Assembly: GCA_963756025.1 (NCBI GenBank)
Contig: CAVWMF010000008.1
Span: 1-64,000 of the forward strand
Direction: 5' to 3'
Source of the DNA: Bog-473 sp963756025
GTDB lineage: Bacteria; Actinomycetota; Acidimicrobiia; Acidimicrobiales; RAAP-2
Length of the DNA stretch: 64,000 bases
This document shows positions 10,942 through 21,379 of the stretch, in pieces. Numbering within the stretch: the first letter of the stretch is position 1; each line of letters opens with the position of its first letter. The notes below the pieces were generated by a model that made no database searches, had not been told where the DNA came from, and was given only the letters and a program-made list of their open reading frames with translations. Both the position numbers and the translations under genes were made by a program.

Positions 10942-11490
10942 ATGGTGGCATCGACCGTGCAGCTTCGAGCAGCGTGGTCGCCCACGTGCCGCTTACTCCC
11001 CGTGAGGTCGCGTCCAAGGACCGCTTCTTGGCCGAGCTCGATCGCCTCGACGATCCGTTCAACGAGCAGGCCGACCCCGTGCACGTCACCGCGTCGGCCA
11101 TCGTCGTCGGCCGCCGGGGCACGGTCCTGCATCTGCACAAGCGTCTCGCCCGCTGGATGCAGCCCGGCGGCCACATCGACCCCGGGGAGTCGCCGCCCGT
11201 GGCCGCCCGGCGAGAGGCCATCGAGGAGCTGGGCCTGGACGTGGCGCATCCCGACGGTGGGCCCGCGCCTGATCCACCTCGACGTCCACGAGGCGGCCCT
11301 CGGCCATACCCACCTCGACCTGCGCTACCTCCTGTTCGGGTCGGACGACGACCCGCACCCGCCACCGGGCGAGAGCCCCGAGGCCCGCTGGTACGACTGG
11401 GACGAGGCGGCCGCGACCGCCGACGAGGCGCTCGCGCCGGCACTGGTGGTGGCCCGGGCCGAGTGGGACGCTGGGTCGGGCCATGACTGA
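10942..11490 (+). CDS. NUDIX hydrolase
   Basis: Hydrolase of nucleoside diphosphate-linked compounds, about 182 residues. The complete Nudix box is visible: GHIDPGES followed by REAIEELGL, with all Glu residues of GX5EX7REUXEEXGU present. A frameshift near 11265 splits the domain just after the box; another near 10975 makes the start uncertain (ATG 10942 chosen; a GTG about 30 bp later is possible). The stop overlaps the start of the zinc-ribbon gene, suggesting one transcript through at least the phosphatase and DUF2889 genes. Confidence 0.85.
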   Translation: MVASTVQLRAAWSPTCRLLPVRSRPRTASWPSSIASTIRSTSRPTPCTSPRRPSSSAAGARSCICTSVSPAGCSPAATSTPGSRRPWPPGERPSRSWAWTWRIPTVGPRLIHLDVHEAALGHTHLDLRYLLFGSDDDPHPPPGESPEARWYDWDEAAATADEALAPALVVARAEWDAGSGHD

Positions 11491-12212
11491 CGAGATCGCT
11501 TTGCCCGGTTGCTGGTGGTGCAGGACCTCGACACGTTGATCACGCAGCTGGCACACCGGCGGGAGATGCTGGCCGAACGGTCCGGTCTGACCGCGCTCGA
11601 GGCGGAGTTGGAGGCACTCGCCGCCGAGAAGGCGCAGCTGTCGGCGCAGACGCGCCGCGCTCACCGCGACCCAGAAGGACCTGGAAGCACAGATCGCCAC
11701 CATCAACGAGCGCAGTAGCGGGATCGAGACAGCGGATGTACGCCGCGCCGCGGGTCTTCCACCCGCGACCTCCAGGCCATGGACGAGGAGGTGCGGCACC
11801 TCAACCAGCGCCGGAGCGAACTCGAAGACGAGGAATTGGTGGCCATGGTGGAGCAGGAGCCCATCGATGCCGCCCTGGCCGCTCTGGCCGCCCGCGCGAC
11901 CCCGGTGCGAGCAGAAGGTGAACGTTCTGCGGGGTGAGGTCGCGCAGGGCCGGTCGGAGATCGATGCGGAGTTGGCGACGGCGACGGCGGCGCGGGCCAG
12001 CCGAAGCGGCACAGCTCCCCGCGGCGCTGGCCGATCGTTACGAGGCGTTGCGCACCCGCCTGAAGGGCACCGGGGCGGCACGGCTCATCGGCCATCGCTG
12101 TGACGGATGCCATCTCGAGCTCTCCTCGGGCGAGGTCGAGCGGATCCGGGACACGACGCCCGACAGCGTGGTCACGTGTGACCAGTGCGGGCGCATTCTG
12201 GTCCCGACCTGA
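11483..12212 (+). CDS. Coiled-coil zinc-ribbon protein (Rv2229c-like)
   Basis: About 243 residues. The first three quarters form a long coiled coil (LAERSGLTALEAELEALAAE, RDLQAMDEEVRHLNQRRSEL) and the C-terminus is a C4 zinc ribbon: HRCDGCHLEL and VTCDQCGRIL. This is the architecture of actinobacterial Rv2229c and the CT398/FlgZ group, predicted to bind nucleic acid or act as a scaffold. In mycobacteria it also neighbours a phosphatase-domain gene, as here. ATG at 11483 overlaps the NUDIX stop. Breaks are near 11505, 11660, 11730 and 11900-11990. The function is not established. Confidence 0.8.
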
Positions 12213-12227
12213 GGGACCCGGAACCGC

Positions 12228-12862
12228 ATGCTGATCCTGGTCAGGCACGGCGAATCGGTGGCGAACGCGCAGGGCCTCCTGGTCGGGCGGACCGACGCCG
12301 GAGCTGACGCAGAAGGGGATGGCGCAGGCGTCGTCGGTCGGCCTGCTGCTCCGCGATCCCGATCCTGGTGCTGCGGACCAGCCCGCTCAGCCGGGCGCGT
12401 GACACGGCGGCGCTCCTCGCGCCGGACGTGCCCGTCGAGGTGGATGACCGCTGGGTCGAGGTGGACTACGGCGAGTACGAGTGCCAGCCCCTCGGCGGAC
12501 ATTCCGGCAGACGTATGGCGGGAGTGGCAGACGCGATCCTTCCTTTCGCCCTGCCGGGGGCGAGACGTTGGCCGAGGTCGATCGCGCGCGTCGCTGCTGC
12601 GTGCGACGAGCTCTTCGCCGCCGACGGCCTCGGTGCCCGCGCGCGCCGGGCGGCGATGTCGTGGTCGTGAGCCATGTCACCCCGATCAAGGCGGCGGTGG
12701 CATGGGCGCTCGGGATGACCGCCGAGCTGTCCTGGCGACTCCATCTGCAGACCGGCCTCGGTGACCCGCATCGGTTGGGGGAACGGCCACCCCGTCCTCC
12801 ACGGCTTCAACGAGGTGGTGCCCAACCGGGACGCCGCAACACCGCATGAGATCCCGTCATGA
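12228..12862 (+). CDS. Histidine phosphatase (phosphoglycerate mutase) family protein
   Basis: About 211 residues. The N-terminal catalytic motif LILVRHGESVANAQGLLVGR, the central LRTSPLSRARDTAALLAP and the second catalytic His in VVSHVTPIKAAV are all present, in three frames. Breaks are near 12300, 12365, 12540, 12640 and 12760. The stop (12860-12862) overlaps the ATG of the DUF2889 gene. The mycobacterial counterpart next to the zinc ribbon is part of the RNase H/CobC-like protein Rv2228c; no RNase H domain is seen here. The substrate is unknown. Confidence 0.85.
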
Positions 12863-13515
12863 GCGATGCCGTCCGCGGCGACCGATCGCCGACGCTCCGT
12901 GAGCTCAAGCCACCGGCCGACGCGGAGGAGCTGCCGCTCCTGACCCGGACGATCGACATGCAGGTCTTCGAGCGCGACGGGTATCACGTCGTCATCGGGG
13001 CCCTGCACGACCAACGCCCGTGGGCGTCGGGCCGCGTCGGTCCCCGTGACGTGCACCATATGGAGCTCGGGATCGTGGTCCGTCGCGCGGACCTGGTCAT
13101 CGTCGATGCGGAGGCGACCATGGGCCACTTCCCGCACCCCGAATGCCCGTCGATCAAGGATTCTTTCTCCGACTTGATCGGATTGTCGGTGGCCCGGGGC
13201 TTCACCCGCGCCGTGCAGGACCGATTCGGTCGTGAACGGGGCTGCAGCCATCTCGAGTTCCTGGCCCGCGCCCTCGGCCCGGTGGTGATCCAATCCCTCA
13301 CCGCAGCAGGGGCGCGTCGCATGGAGAACGGGGACGCGGACGGTCTCGCGGAGGCTGGGGGCGGTCTGCAGTGGCTGACCAACACCTGCCACATCTGGTC
13401 CGAGGACGGCATCGGTATGCAGAAGCTGGCAGCGGGATGGAAGCCGGGAAACGGTGAGTACCCGGCCCCGTCCCTGGTCGAGATCCGGCGCCGCCAAGGT
13501 TCCGCGCCCGGCTGA
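12859..13515 (+). CDS. DUF2889 domain protein
   Basis: Intact protein of 218 residues, one of the few unbroken genes in the left half. It matches the DUF2889 pattern: an N-terminal beta-rich part (DMQVFERDGYHVVIGALHDQ), then GFTRAVQDRFGRERGCSHLE and a C-terminal TCHIWSEDG. The family has no settled function, although members occur in aromatic-degradation neighbourhoods. Its ATG overlaps the phosphatase stop (ATGA), so it is the last gene of the NUDIX/zinc-ribbon/phosphatase run. It ends 13 bp from the convergent PPK2 gene. Confidence 0.8.
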   Translation: MSDAVRGDRSPTLRELKPPADAEELPLLTRTIDMQVFERDGYHVVIGALHDQRPWASGRVGPRDVHHMELGIVVRRADLVIVDAEATMGHFPHPECPSIKDSFSDLIGLSVARGFTRAVQDRFGRERGCSHLEFLARALGPVVIQSLTAAGARRMENGDADGLAEAGGGLQWLTNTCHIWSEDGIGMQKLAAGWKPGNGEYPAPSLVEIRRRQGSAPG

Positions 13516-13528
13516 TTCCGGGGTCGGG

Positions 13529-14304
13529 TCAGGAGTAGATCGCCGGCACGTACGTCTGCTCGTCCTTCGGGGGACGTACGTACCCTGTGTCGTGCGGCCG
13601 CGGCGGGAGATCGAATGGCGTCGGCGGGTCGTGATCGGTGTAGGGGATCAAGCTCAGCAAGTGGTGGATGCAGTTGAGACGCGCCGCTCTCTTGTCGTCG
13701 GAGGGCACGACGAACCAGGGTGACTGTTTCGTATCGGTGTAGGTGAACATCTCGTCTTTGGCTTGGAGTACTCCACCCATCGAAGCCGCGCCTCGAGGTC
13801 CATCGGAGAGAGCTTCCAACGTAGCGTGGGATCGGCGAGACGGATGGAGCCGGCGTTCCTGCTCCTCGTCGCTGACCGAGAACCAGTACTTGATGAGCTG
13901 GATGCCCGAGCGGATCAGCATTCGTTCGAACTCGGGGCAGGAGCGGAGGAACTCCTGGTAGCTCTTCGTCGGTGCAGAAACCCATGACACGCTCGACGCC
14001 GGCGCGGTTGTACCAGGAACGGTCGAAGAGGGCCATCTGGCCGGCGGACGGGCAGATTGGCCACGTAGCGCTGGAAGTACCACTGCGTGCGTTCCTGTTC
14101 GTTCGGTGCGGCGAGGGCGACCACCTTGGAGACCCTCGGGTTCATGCGCTCTGTGATCCGTTTGATCGCCCCGCCCTTGCCGGCGGCATCCCGGCCCTCG
14201 AACAGGATCACGATCCGCGCGCCCGACGATTGCACCCAGTGCTGGAGCTTGGCCAGCTCCACCTGGAGGTGCTCCAATTCGGCCTCGTAGTCCTTTGCAT
14301 TCAT
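13529..14304 (-). CDS. ppk2: Polyphosphate kinase 2
   Basis: PPK2-family kinase that phosphorylates nucleotides at the expense of polyphosphate (or the reverse), about 258 residues. Walker A is FEGRDAAGKGGAIKRITERM; further family motifs are NEQERTQWYFQRYV, ALFDRSWYNRAGVERVMGFC and IKYWFSVSDEEQERR. The C-terminus ends in an unremarkable QTYVPAIYS tail. One or two frameshifts lie near 14040 and 13970. ATG at 14304. Whether it prefers NMP or NDP substrates cannot be read here. The CydC gene lies 38 bp upstream on the same strand. Confidence 0.9.
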
Positions 14305-14342
14305 CGGCTGCCCGAGCCTCCGACACGTCGGGTCCGCACAAG

Positions 14343-16027
14343 TTATTCGGCTTTGCGGCGGCCGAACGAGACACCCGTCCCTCTTCGAGCGTGACGACTG
14401 CGTCGCATGCGTCGCTTCGCTGGCCCGGTGGGTGATGAGCACGACGCTGCGCGGTCCGGCGGCCGCCAGCACGTCGGTCGATCAGAGCGCTCGGCCAGGG
14501 CGCTGTCGAGGCCCCCGGTGGGCTCGTCCAGGAGCAGGACCGGCCCTCCGGCCAAAAGGGCGCGGGCCACGGCCAGCCGGCGTCGTTCCCCTCCGGAGAT
14601 CGCCACCCCGTCCTCGCCCACCTGCGTCTCGAGCCCCGAGGGAAGGGACGCGACCCACGTCGGCCAGCTGCGCCGCCTCGAGGGCGGAGGCGACCTCGTC
14701 CTCCGTCGCATCGGGGCGGCCCAGCGTGACATTGGAGCGCACGGTGCCGGCGAAGAGCTGGGCCCGCTGGTCGACCAGGGCGCAGGTGGCCCGCACCTCG
14801 GATTGGCGTCAGCCGGTCGACGGCGATCCCGCCCAGCGTGAGTGCACCCTCTTCGAGGGGCCAGAAGCGCAGGAGCGCGTTGACCAGGCTGGACTTGCCC
14901 GCCCCGCTCGATCCGGTGACCGCCACCCGTGCGCCCGGGCGCCACCTGCAGGTCCACGTCGTCCAGGGCACGTGGCAGGTCGGGTCGCATAGCGCAGCGA
15001 GGCGTGCGCGAAGGAGATCTCCGGGCTCCCGCGCGCCGAGATGCGCGGGCACGGCGGGATCGTGCACGGGGACGGGGACGGCCTCGAGCGCCAGGAGCCG
15101 TCGCGCCGCGGCGGCGACGGCCCGGGATCGAGTCGCCGCCAGCGCGATGCCGGGGATGGGCTCGAACGTGCCCAGCGCCGCCAGCGGGCAGGACCGCCAC
15201 CATGACGGGATTGAGATGGCGGGCGTGCACCGCGCTGACGGTCACGGCCAGGACGGCGAGCACCGCCGCCCCGGCGCAGAGTTGCGTCGACCAGTGCGGC
15301 GAGCGACATGTGCGTGTCGCCTGGCGGTGCTCGATGGCCGTGGCCTGGCTGCTCATCGTCTCGAGGCGGTCGAGCATGGCGCGCATCGGCGCCGAAGGCC
15401 AGGAGATCGGGAGCGCCGTGGATGGCGTCGACGACCTGGGCCGAAAGCGCGCCGCCGAGCGCGGCTGCCGCATCGTCGTCTGCGCTGCGCCAGGCCAGGA
15501 GCGGGGGCACCGTGCCCGCCACGACAAGGGGAATACCGAGGGCGATCGCGGCGACGGGAAGTTCGAGCCCGACCACCACGAGGCCCAAGCGTGGCCGCGC
15601 CGACGGCGATGCCAAGGGGGAGGAGCGTGCGCAGGTAGAGGTCCTGCAGCGTGTCGACGTCGTCGATCGCGCTGGCGAGGAGGTCCCCGCTGCGCCAACC
15701 CGAGAGCGCGGCCGGGACCCGCGGGGTCAGGCAGTCGTAGAGCCAGACGCGCCAACGGGCCAAGGCCCGCAGGGCGGCGTCATGCCCGACCAGGCGCTCG
15801 GCGTAGCGCAGCGGTCCCCGCAAGAAGGCCAGAACCTCGACGGCCGCCAGTATTCCGACCAGGGCGCTCGAGCCCGGGGCGGAAGGCGGCGCGTCCGAGG
15901 ATATAGCCCGATCCGGCCAGGAGCCCGATGGTCGCGGCCGCTGCGGCCAGGCCGAGCAGTCCGGCCAGCGCCAGACGTCCGATACGGGCGTGCCCGGTTC
16001 GGCCAGGATGCGACGGATGGCCTTCAT
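14343..16027 (-). CDS. cydC: Thiol reductant ABC exporter, CydC subunit
   Basis: Half-transporter with an N-terminal membrane domain (YAERLVGHDAALRALARWRV, SGWRSGDLLASAIDDVDTLQ are typical CydC segments) and a C-terminal ATPase: Walker A GSSGAGKSS, signature ISGGERRRLAVARALL, Walker B VLLLDEPTGGLD. With CydD it exports glutathione or cysteine and supports cytochrome bd assembly. ATG at 16027 overlaps the CydD stop (ATGA). It is broken at many points (near 15890, 15630, 15400, 15190, 14990, 14805, 14690). No cydAB genes lie nearby. Confidence 0.85.
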
Positions 16028-17759
16028 GGTGTGACCGCGGCAGCGGTGCGCGTGCGCACGTCGATGACGGCGTCGAAGTCGGCCAGGAGGGTGGGCTCGT
16101 GCGCGGCCACGATCACGGTGCGCCCGGCCAGCCATGGCGCGATGGCTTCGGCCAAGCGTCGCGTCGTCGGCGGATCGAGGGACGCCGTGGGCTCATCGAG
16201 CAACAGGATGGGCGCGGGTCGCAGGAGTGCTCGCGCCAGGGCCACCCGCTGTCGTTCCCCGGCGCTGAGGGTCAGGCCGTCCTGGCCCAACGGCGTGGCC
16301 AGGCCCAGCGGGAGATGGGCCACCAGGCGATCCAGGCCCACGGCCGCGACAGACGCGCTCGAGCACTCGTCGGTGGCCTCGGGCGAGCCCAGCCGGAGGT
16401 TCTCGGCCAACGTGGCGGTGAAGAGATAGGGGCGCTGCGGCAGCCAGGAGAAGTGGGTCCGCCATTGCGCCACCGCAACGTCGCGACGATCGTCGTTCCA
16501 TCGACCGAGATGGAGCCCGCCGGACGGCTCGCACGAATCCGAGCAACGCGGCCAGGACGGACGACTTGCCCGGCGCCGGAGGGCCCGACGAGCGCGAGCC
16601 GGGTCCCGGCCGGCGCATGGAGGGAGAAGTCCTCGAGTGCGTCGGAGGTGCGATCGTCGTAGGTGACGCGGAGATCGTCGAATGCGAAGGTCGACGGCGG
16701 ACGCCGGCGGCTCCGACGGCGGCCGGGCGGGATGCGCGCGCGGCCGCTGGCGGCCGGCGGCGTCGCCTCGGGCGCGGGCGAGCGCCAGGATCTCGACGAC
16801 CCGGGCCGCCGCGGCTTGCCCTTCGGTGCTGGCGTGAAACTCGGCACCGGCCCGCCGCAGCGGGACGAAGATCTCCGGAGTCGACCAGAAGCACGGCCAT
16901 TGCCGTCTGCAGGTCGAGCTCTCCCCACAACAGGCGCAGACCCAATGCCATGGCGACGAACCCGACGCCGAATCCTGCGATCAGGTCCATGGACAGCGCG
17001 GAGAGGAAGGCGACGCGCAACGTCCGCATGGTGGCGACGCGGACGCCTTCGGTGGACTCGACCACCTCGCGTCGCCCGTGCGCATCGCGTCCGAAGGCGC
17101 GCAGCGTCGGGAGGCCCTCGATGAGTTGGAGGAACCGACCGGCCAAGGAGCCGAGACGGCGCCACTGCCGCGCCGTACGCCGGTTGGCTTCGCGGCCGAA
17201 GTGGATCATGGTGATGGGCACCGCGATGACCAGTGCCAGGACAATGACGAGCGACAGCCAGTCCTGCGAGGCGATCCAGGCCAGCAAGCACGACGGGAAT
17301 CACCACCGCCGCCGCCGCTTGAGGGAGGTAGCGGGCGAAGTACGTGTGGAGGGACCGGAGACCCCGCGTCGCGGTGAGCGAGAGCTCGCCGGGGCGCTCC
17401 CCGACCAACCATGCCGGGCCGAGCGCAAGAACGTGGCGGAGTAGCTGCGCCCCGCATGGCGGAGACGACCGACTCGGCGGTGCGCTCCGCCCAGCGCTCA
17501 CCGACGAGGGCCACGACCGCGCGCGCCACGACGGCGAGAGCGAAGGCGATCAGCTCGGGTCGCAGCATCGTCGAGGGGGACGTGGTGCAGCAGCGATCGG
17601 TCGATGGCGGTCGCCAGTGCCACGGCTTGCACCGACGGTGCATGCCGCAGTCAGGGCGCCGATCACCAGCGCGGCGACCGTGGCCGACCGGATCGCCGGG
17701 ACACGGGCCGCCAGCTCGGGATCGACGAGGCGTGAGCGGGCAGGGCGGACGGAGCTCAC
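16024..17759 (-). CDS. cydD: Thiol reductant ABC exporter, CydD subunit
   Basis: First gene of the cydDC pair, about 578 residues. Membrane domain segments include SLTATRGLRSLHTYFARYLP, FGREANRRTARQWRRLGSLA and RFLQLIEGLPTLRAFGRDAH, the last being characteristic of CydD. The ATPase part has FSWLPQRPYLFTATLAEN, LSAGERQRVALARALL and ILLLDEPTASLD. GTG start at 17759 (SSVRPARSRLVDPELAARVP). Frameshifts lie near 17660, 17440, 17290, 16870, 16570 and 16480. Heterodimer partner of the overlapping cydC. Confidence 0.85.
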
Positions 17760-17973
17760 AGGGGGAACGCCGTGCTCTCCATGTGGACGGTCGGGCCGGG
17801 AAGCCCCTCGGTTGGGCCGGAGGCAGCGAAGGGAGCGATGGTTGCATCATCGCAGGTGGGAGCAGCGAGATTCACATCGGGCCGTTCGGGGGGCTCATGT
17901 TCGGGGTCGGGGAGGGCATTTCGCTGGTCCAGGAGCGGGGAGGGTGCACGATGGGCGATGCTACGGTCCCCCG

Positions 17974-18818
17974 ATGGCAAGGAGCGATACGGGCCAGTGG
18001 CGGGCCGCCCTGGAAGGCTTTGCACAAGAGTCGTTCGAGGCGGACGGGAAACGGCGGACCGTGTACCGGGGCGGCGACGGCCCTGCCGTCATCGTGATTC
18101 CTGAAATGCCGGGTATCACGCCCCATGTGGCCGACTACGGGCGAAAGGTCATGGCGGCAGGGTGCACCGTGGTGATGCCGAGCCTGTTCGGCGATCCCGG
18201 ACGACCGGCCTCAGGCGGCTACCTGGTCCAGTCATTCGGTCCGGCCTGTGTCTCGCGGGAGTTCAGTGCCTTCGCCCTGAAGAGAACGAGCCCCGTCACG
18301 GTGTGGTTGCGCAAGCTGGCGGCAGCCGAACACGAACGATGCGGCGGACCGGGGGTGGGGGTGGTGGGGATGTGCTTCACCGGCGGTTTTGCGTTGGCCA
18401 TGATGGTGGACGACATCGTGCTGGCGCCTGTGCTGAGTCAGCCCTCGCTTCCCTTCCCCTTGTCGAAGAGGTTCAAGGCCGATATCGGTATTTCCGACGC
18501 GGATCTCGACCCGGGTCAAGGAGCGGACATCCGCCGGGACATGCGTCTTGGGTCTGCGTTTCACCAATGACCCGTTCTGCTTCGAGGATCGTTTCGCCAC
18601 CTTGCGACGTGAGCTTGGCGACGCGTTCATCGCCGTCGAGATCGACTCTTCACCGGGAAATCCTCACGGCCACCCGAAGGCGGCGCACTCCGTGTTGACC
18701 GAGCACCTGCAGGATCGGGAGGGAACGCCGACCCGCGCCGCACTCGATCAGACACTGGCCTTTTTCCGGGAGAAACTGGGGGTGGGGTCGGGACCTGGCC
18801 CGCGAGCCCGGGTCGTAG
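17974..18818 (+). CDS. Dienelactone hydrolase family protein
   Basis: Alpha/beta hydrolase of about 280 residues with a cysteine nucleophile (GVVGMCFTGGFALAM), as in dienelactone hydrolase. The N-terminal IVIPEMPGITPHVADYGRKV and the C-terminal LTEHLQDREGTPTRAALDQT fit the subfamily; the catalytic His lies in the AHSVL region. A frameshift near 18545 joins ADIRRDMRLG to GLRFTNDPFCFEDR. ATG at 17974 follows a purine-rich stretch. The end overlaps or abuts the convergent permease stop; the exact stop is obscured by a second shift. The physiological substrate is unknown. Confidence 0.82.
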
Positions 18819-18821
18819 CGC

Positions 18822-21360
18822 TCACTCGCTCCGGAGGAGTTGGGCCGTCGGGGTACGCGCCGCGATACGGCCGGGGATGGCGGCGACCAGGTTCGCCAGC
18901 ACCAAGCGCGGCGACGCCGATGAGCACGATCGACACGGCGGGGACGGTGGGGTCGGGCACCGCGCTGATCTGGTGGACGAAGAGGCCCCAGAGAAACCGG
19001 CCGAGCGCGATGCCGAGCGGAATGCCGATGACGCAGCCGATGCCCACCGCCACACTGGCCTGCCACGCGATCGCTCCCGCCAACTGTCGTTTGGTGAACC
19101 CGAGCGCTTTCAAGAGCGCCAGGTCGGTGCGTCGCCGCCGGACCGAGGAGACAAGTGTCAGGCCGAGCGCGACGACTGCGCCGCACGCCAGTGCGAGGCC
19201 GAGCAGGATCGGCGTCGTCCCGAGCGTGCGGTAGTTGAGGATCTCGGCCGGCCTCTCGACGGGTAGAACCGCTCCGCCATCGCCTCGAACTGCGGGAATT
19301 TGTGGCCGATCGCCTGCAACGAGGCCAAGCCCGCTTTCGGGTTCGGATCCCTCTTGACGTCTGGACGAGAATGGCATTAGGCCCCGGGATTGGCACGTCG
19401 AAGATGTTGCGCGCCCCGGGGGAGATGAGTTTGTAGGAGAGCAACGCTCCGCTGCCCATTTCGAGATGGGCGGAGCCGGCGATGCCGATCGCCGGCATGG
19501 TGGCCGTCCCGACGATGTTGAGCGTCGTGCGGCGTCGAACCGCGCGCGACTGACCTCGACGGTGTCGCCCAGCCGCTTGTGCAGCTGCGCCATCGTGGCG
19601 GCACCGAGCACAACTTGGCGGGGCCCGTCGAAGCCGTGTCCGGACAAGAGGGGGGGGCCGACCGCCGGCGTTGGGGCTTCCGCCCATCACCGGGACGTTC
19701 AATGCGTCGATCTGCAGTGTCGAGAAATAGACCCCGGTCCAGCCGCGCCACAAAGGGGTCGGCGTTCGAGGGGGCGGCGACGGGACGGCCGGGAATGTCG
19801 CCCAGCCCGCCGCCGCCGTCGATGTCGTAGGTCCAGTTCCAGCCGTAGAGGGCAGGGTGCGAGACGAGGGTGTTCATAGCTGGAGCCGAATGTGACGGTG
19901 GTGACCACGACGGTCACGGCCAGGACGGCACCGAGGATCGCCGAGCGCACCGGCACGGTGCTGCGGCCCACACCCGGCTCGAGGGCGAAGCGGATTCCCG
20001 TGACCGCGGTCGGAGGCAGACCCGTGGCCGTCGCCGCCCGAGCCACGCTCGACCCCCGCTCTCTTTGCAGGCGGACCGCCACCCGGTGGGGTGCGGCCCG
20101 GTACGCCACGACCACGGCCAACGTGCTGAGACTCATCAGCAGCAGCGCCACCCCGAGGCCGACGACCGTCCAGTCGACGTGCAGCCCGACCCGAAGCAGG
20201 GGCGAACGGGGCCGAGGGGTCGCCAACGGTGACAGGCCGATCGCGACGAGCCCGGCCAGGAGGCGAGCCCACGAAGATCGACGCCAAAGTGCCGATGAGA
20301 CCGTCGCTCGATGGTCATGGCCGGATCGGCGCCGAGGGCGCGCAGCACGTTGAGATCGTCGGCATTGAGCCGGATGCGTCTTCCGATCACCTGACCGGCG
20401 ATGAGGAGCGACGGCCAGGCCGGCGATCCCGCCGAATACGCCAGGGCGATTGATTCGGGTCGGAGCGTGCGCTCCGCCCTCGCTTCGACGTCGGGCGCCT
20501 GGACATAGGTAAAGGGCAGACCCTTGGGGAGGATGTCGCGGATCTCGGACTCGACCGTCGAGAGGTAACGGGTGCCGTCGTCGAGGGCGATGCCGCTCTC
20601 CATGTCGTTGCTGCAGCAGGCGAGGAGTTTGTCGGTGAACGCCGGCGTGAACAGTTCGATCTGATTGGAGTTGGCGTTGTCCTGATCCTGGAAGAGAGAA
20701 TCGACGTTCGTCGCGCCGACGCCGACGAGCTTCATGCGGATCTGCTGGTCGCGTGGAACCTTGAAGGTCGGCGAGGCGCCCTGCGATGCACCAGCTCGGA
20801 TTGGAGATCCAACCGATCGTCACCGTCTCGCCGAGATGGAATCCGAAGAGGTGCGGCCGTGCGCGGAGTCCAAGACGAACTCGTCGGCCTTCTTGGGGTT
20901 GGCTGCCCTGCCCTGGGTGACGACGACGCGGTCCTCGTCGAAGTACAGGCCGTTCACGCTGCCGTTAGCGCCGGTCCCATCGGAGAGCGGCAAGCGGCTC
21001 GTCGTTCTTGGTGAGCTGGTCCGGCATTGATCCCGACCTCGCGACTCCACGCTCTCCACATGGGGGAGATGGGCGATCTTGCGCAGGAGGGTCGGGTTGT
21101 ACCCCGCATTCAGGCCGATGGCCGGGTTGTAGAAGCCGTCGAGGATGAAGAGATCAGGGGTGTCGGTGCTCGATGGCGAAGTCGACGAAAGACGATTCGG
21201 TCGTCCGGGCCGCCGCGATGGCTCCCATGGAGAGCCCCCCCAGGAGTCCGGTGAGAAGGACGACCGCAAGCAGGCCGGCCCAGCGACGGGCGAAGGTGGC
21301 CCGGAAGCGGTACCACGCGAATGCGCGAACCTGGCTGTTCACGGTGCGAAAGGTCGCCAT
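18822..21360 (-). CDS. FtsX-family ABC transporter permease (copy A)
   Basis: Large permease of about 845 residues with the two-FtsX-domain layout of macrolide or lipoprotein exporters. The N-terminus (FAWYRFRATFARRWAGLLAV, then GGLSMGAIAAARTTESSF) holds the first membrane helix. The C-terminal domain has RRRTDLALLKALGFTKRQLA and helices to the end at AARTPTAQLLRSE. Soluble parts (VVLGAATMAQLHKRLGDTVE) lie between. Broken at many places (for example near 20735, 20290, 19880, 19650, 19350, 18860). It shares both termini with copy B at 30.7-33.3 kb and the remnant at 27 kb. No ATPase is directly adjacent. Confidence 0.85.
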
Positions 21361-21379
21361 CGTCAGGACGACCGCTGGC

